Source: JAVBWO01 sp036677375 (GTDB taxonomy: Bacteria > Bacillota > Dehalobacteriia > UBA4068 > UBA4997). Taken from it: DNA of 64,000 nt. Both the position numbers and the translations under genes were made by a program. The DNA lies in the NCBI GenBank assembly GCA_036677375.1, contig JAVBWO010000013.1, positions 19,216 to 83,215 of the forward strand, given 5' to 3'. Under the pieces are notes generated by a model. That model was not told the DNA's origin. It was given only the letters and a program-made list of their open reading frames with translations, and did not search any database. Positions 62,109-64,000 of this stretch are shown here, piece by piece. Each line of letters starts with the position of its first letter. Position 1 is the first letter of the stretch.

Positions 62109-63167
62109 ATGGCAGCAAAGACAGAGAAAGAGAAAAAGGCCCCCAAGCGTGCCAATGGCATGGGCAGTATCACCTATCTTGGCAAAACCCGCCGTAAGCC
62201 GTGGGCGGTACGGGTGACTGATGAGATTGACAGGAGAACAGGCAGACAAAAACAACGGTACATTGGTTATTATGAAACGGAAACGGAAGCTAAAAAGGCC
62301 CTCGGGGCGCACTATGCCAACCCTGTGCCGAAAAAATCAAATATCACCTTGAAACAGCTTTATGAAGAATGGCGGCCCGTGTATTATAAACGGATATCCA
62401 AATCAACACAAAATTGTTATAATGCCGCTTGGGCCGTTTTTGCGCCCTATTATAATGTGCAATTTAAAGAAATCAGAACCAACCATATCGAGGATCTAAT
62501 TGCCAATTGGGAGAAAAGCAAGAGCTCCAAAGAAAAGGCGAAGGCCCTATACTCCCTGCTGTGTAATTACGCTCAGGAAAACGATATTATCAATAAAAAC
62601 TATGCAGAGCATATTTATTTGGGCAAAGAAGAAAAAAGCGAAAAAGAAGTTTTCACGGATCTGGAAGTACAAGAAATGAAGAAGAAGGTTAAAACGGTAC
62701 CTAATCTTGATTTGATTTTAATCATGGTTTATACAAGCTGGCGTATCAGTGAATTTTTGGCGCTTACTCCTTTTTCTATCGATTTAAAGGCGCAGACCAT
62801 GACCGGCGGCATGAAAACAGAGGCCGGGAAAAACAGGGTAAACCCCATTCATCCTGATATTTTAAAATATGTTACCAAGCGGTATAATAAAAACGCCGCC
62901 GCCTTCGTGGTCGATGAAGAAGGAAAGCCGTATACGGCTAAGCGCTTCCGGGAAACCATCTATTATCCGGCACTAGAACAAGCCGGAATAAAAAGCCGAA
63001 CCCCCCACTCTACACGTCACACCTATGCAACCAGACTCCAGCAGGCGGGAGTTGACCCGGAGACGATCAAATATTTGATGGGGCATACGAAATATTCTTT
63101 CACTGTAGACACTTATATTCATCATCCAAGTATCGAAAAGCTGGCAACCGCCGTCAATAAGCTTTAA
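62109..63167 (+). CDS. Tyrosine integrase of the prophage
   Basis: 352 aa. An AP2-like arm-binding N-terminus (MGSITYLGKTRRKPWAVRV), a core-binding SAM-like domain (about 80-170), and a catalytic domain with Arg212 (SWRISEFL), His300-x-x-Arg303 (HSTRH), His326 (MGHT) and Tyr336 (VDTYIH). It integrates at tRNA-Ala; attR lies 55 bp downstream of its stop. The ATG at 62,109 is used; the GTG at 62,028 lies in the leader and has no separate ribosome site. Confidence 0.95.
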   Translation: MAAKTEKEKKAPKRANGMGSITYLGKTRRKPWAVRVTDEIDRRTGRQKQRYIGYYETETEAKKALGAHYANPVPKKSNITLKQLYEEWRPVYYKRISKSTQNCYNAAWAVFAPYYNVQFKEIRTNHIEDLIANWEKSKSSKEKAKALYSLLCNYAQENDIINKNYAEHIYLGKEEKSEKEVFTDLEVQEMKKKVKTVPNLDLILIMVYTSWRISEFLALTPFSIDLKAQTMTGGMKTEAGKNRVNPIHPDILKYVTKRYNKNAAAFVVDEEGKPYTAKRFRETIYYPALEQAGIKSRTPHSTRHTYATRLQQAGVDPETIKYLMGHTKYSFTVDTYIHHPSIEKLATAVNKL

Positions 63168-63171
63168 TAAT

Positions 63172-63186
63172 AAGTTACACGGTAAG
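63172..63186. repeat. Possible integrase arm site near attR
   Basis: AAGTTACACGGTAAG, matching AAGTTACACGTAAG near attL at 49,014-49,027 except for one added G. Confidence 0.5.
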
Positions 63187-63221
63187 CGATATTGCCATAT
63201 TTACCAGCGCATATGTTTTGC

Positions 63222-63266
63222 ATGGCATTCAAGAGGTCAGGAGTTCGATCCTCCTTGTCTCCACCA
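63222..63266. repeat. Prophage attR (45-bp att core)
   Basis: Perfect copy of the 3' 45 bp of tRNA-Ala, separated from the rest of the tRNA by the prophage. Confidence 0.97.
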
Positions 63267-63285
63267 TCTTACGAAGAAGCATCAT

Positions 63286-63339
63286 ACAAGGGAAAAGCAC
63301 TGAAAACATTACGTTTTCAGTGCTTTTCCCTTGTTTTTT
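63286..63339 (+). terminator. Original terminator of tRNA-Ala, displaced by the prophage
   Basis: 22-bp perfect stem starting ACAAGGGAAAAGCACTGAA with loop ATTAC and T6. Confidence 0.88.
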
Positions 63340-63413
63340 GTTCAAATTTCGTTTCATGCCCTTTTGAAAGCCGCGCGTCAAAAGTAGAATCTGAGTGAAA
63401 TGAAAAAAATTTC

Positions 63414-63571
63414 GGCGGCTCCGTCACCGTCTCCCTTCCTTATGCGCTCAAGGTGGGGGAAGTCGCGAATACGTAACTGTCTGGTACCTGGCCGGTGACG
63501 ATACCATGACGGAGATCATTTTCCTATTGGAGCTTAGCCACTTCAAGCTGTTTCTTGACGCTTTTTCCGAC
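63414..63571 (+). pseudogene. Remnant of a cell-surface protein C-terminus
   Basis: GGSVTVSLPYALKVGEVA in one frame continues after a shift near 63,470 as YVTVWYLAGDDTMTEIIF and LSHFKLF, the pattern of the beta-strand tail domain common at the ends of SLH or adhesin proteins of Clostridia. Frameshifted and without a gene around it. The opposite-strand 63-codon ORF here is a shadow. I see nothing else in 63,340-63,682. Confidence 0.45.
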
Positions 63572-63682
63572 ATTACTTCGTTTTCGAGTCGCTCGTTTTC
63601 CGTTTTCCCCAGTCGGATAGGCAATACTATAAAAATCAAGGTAGTTTATACCTTAATTTTTATTTAAAGCTACAGATTAAAG

Positions 63683-64000
63683 CTATAGATTTTTGTTTTC
63701 TTCTCTTGAAAAAAATTCTTTTGTACTTTGACGGACTTTAGGAAACAGTACTAACAGGGCAATAAGGTTTGGAACAGTTAAAAGCGCAAGAGCAATATCC
63801 TGTATCGTCCAAACAACCTCTATGGTTAGCACCGCGCCTATAACGCAAAATATTGGGAAAAAATATTTGAATTTATCTGCAATCTCGTAACCGCATACAT
63901 AATTTAGCGCAACGAATCCGAAATACCACTGAACCATCAAACTGCTTACACAGAACAACAATAAGCAAAAGATTGTAACATATTTCAAAGGTTGCCACAC
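63683..64000 (-). CDS. Sodium:alanine symporter (AGCS family), C-terminal part
   Basis: At least 105 residues, continuing beyond the window. VQWYFGFVALNYVCG, KYFFPIFCVIGAV, VVWTIQDIALALLTVPNLIALLVLFPKVRQSTKEFF is the conserved end of AGCS Na+/amino-acid symporters, with three to four helices visible. The GTG at the edge is a chance codon, not the start. A polar tail SREENKNL ends it. Confidence 0.8.
   Translation of the reverse strand: MWQPLKYVTIFCLLLFCVSSLMVQWYFGFVALNYVCGYEIADKFKYFFPIFCVIGAVLTIEVVWTIQDIALALLTVPNLIALLVLFPKVRQSTKEFFSREENKNL

Noticed and set aside
63448..63639. 63-codon minus-strand ORF
   Set aside because: It covers the plus-strand remnant of a surface protein and has no ribosome site or family features.

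Overview
The window reads as part of the chromosome of a spore-forming member of the Bacillota (Clostridia in the broad sense). The evidence is a YunB-like and a YtxC-like sporulation protein, T-box leaders on pheST and thrS, the thrS-infC-rpmI-rplT order, MutS2, ZapA, and the DUF39/NIL-ferredoxin pair that makes homocysteine from sulfide, which is typical of anaerobes. No rRNA or marker is present that would fix the genus.

Layout. (1) 1 to about 14,260: one end of a Tn1549-like integrative conjugative element (ICE). Its transfer backbone runs leftwards: ParB-like, DUF4406-like, ArdA, DUF3801/PcfB, VirD4, Maff2, VirB6/TrbL-like, two DNA methyltransferases, PrgI and VirB4 (cut by the window edge). 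AT-rich cargo on the opposite strand is slotted in: a membrane protein, an unknown 299-aa protein, and a three-gene module (NdpA/NA37-like, unknown, four-helix membrane protein) bracketed by two copies of a structured repeat. A 15-nt palindrome with a 5-nt spacer recurs six times in this segment only. (2) 14,260 to 48,830: chromosome. It holds a broken spore-coat gene, a DUF2007 gene, a BofC-like gene, superoxide dismutase, surface and secreted proteins, a threonine-synthase-like enzyme, and the operon DUF3842-CooT-DUF39-NIL/ferredoxin-UPF0280-YebC. After these come YunB and PBP1A, then DegV, MutS2, U32 peptidase, 3-methyladenine glycosylase, ZapA, PheT/PheS, a TrmH-type methyltransferase, the translation operon thrS-infC-rpmI-rplT, YtxC, YjbQ and a split chromate transporter. 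Two copies of a roughly 165-bp element with terminal inverted repeats (MITE-like) lie at 17.1 and 42.0 kb.

(3) 48,833 to 63,266: tRNA-Ala(GGC) with a 14.4-kb prophage integrated in its 3' half, bounded by a perfect 45-bp att duplication. The prophage is defective. RecT, small terminase, large terminase, portal and the M23 lysin are joined by three internal deletions that leave hybrid reading frames. The integrase, the CI-like repressor and accessory genes at both ends survive intact. At the attL end a same-strand trio (NERD plus zinc ribbon, DUF1883-TIR, AAA ATPase plus TOPRIM-like domain) looks like anti-phage cargo. At the integrase end are a RhuM protein, a DUF975 membrane protein and an unknown helical protein. 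(4) 63,267 to 64,000: the displaced terminator of the tRNA gene, a remnant of a surface protein, and the C-terminal part of a sodium:alanine symporter.

The best candidates for an undescribed system are the three-gene module at 11,475-14,014 and the NERD/TIR/AAA trio at 49,218-52,830. All functional calls rest on reading the sequence and recalled family features; no database search was run.
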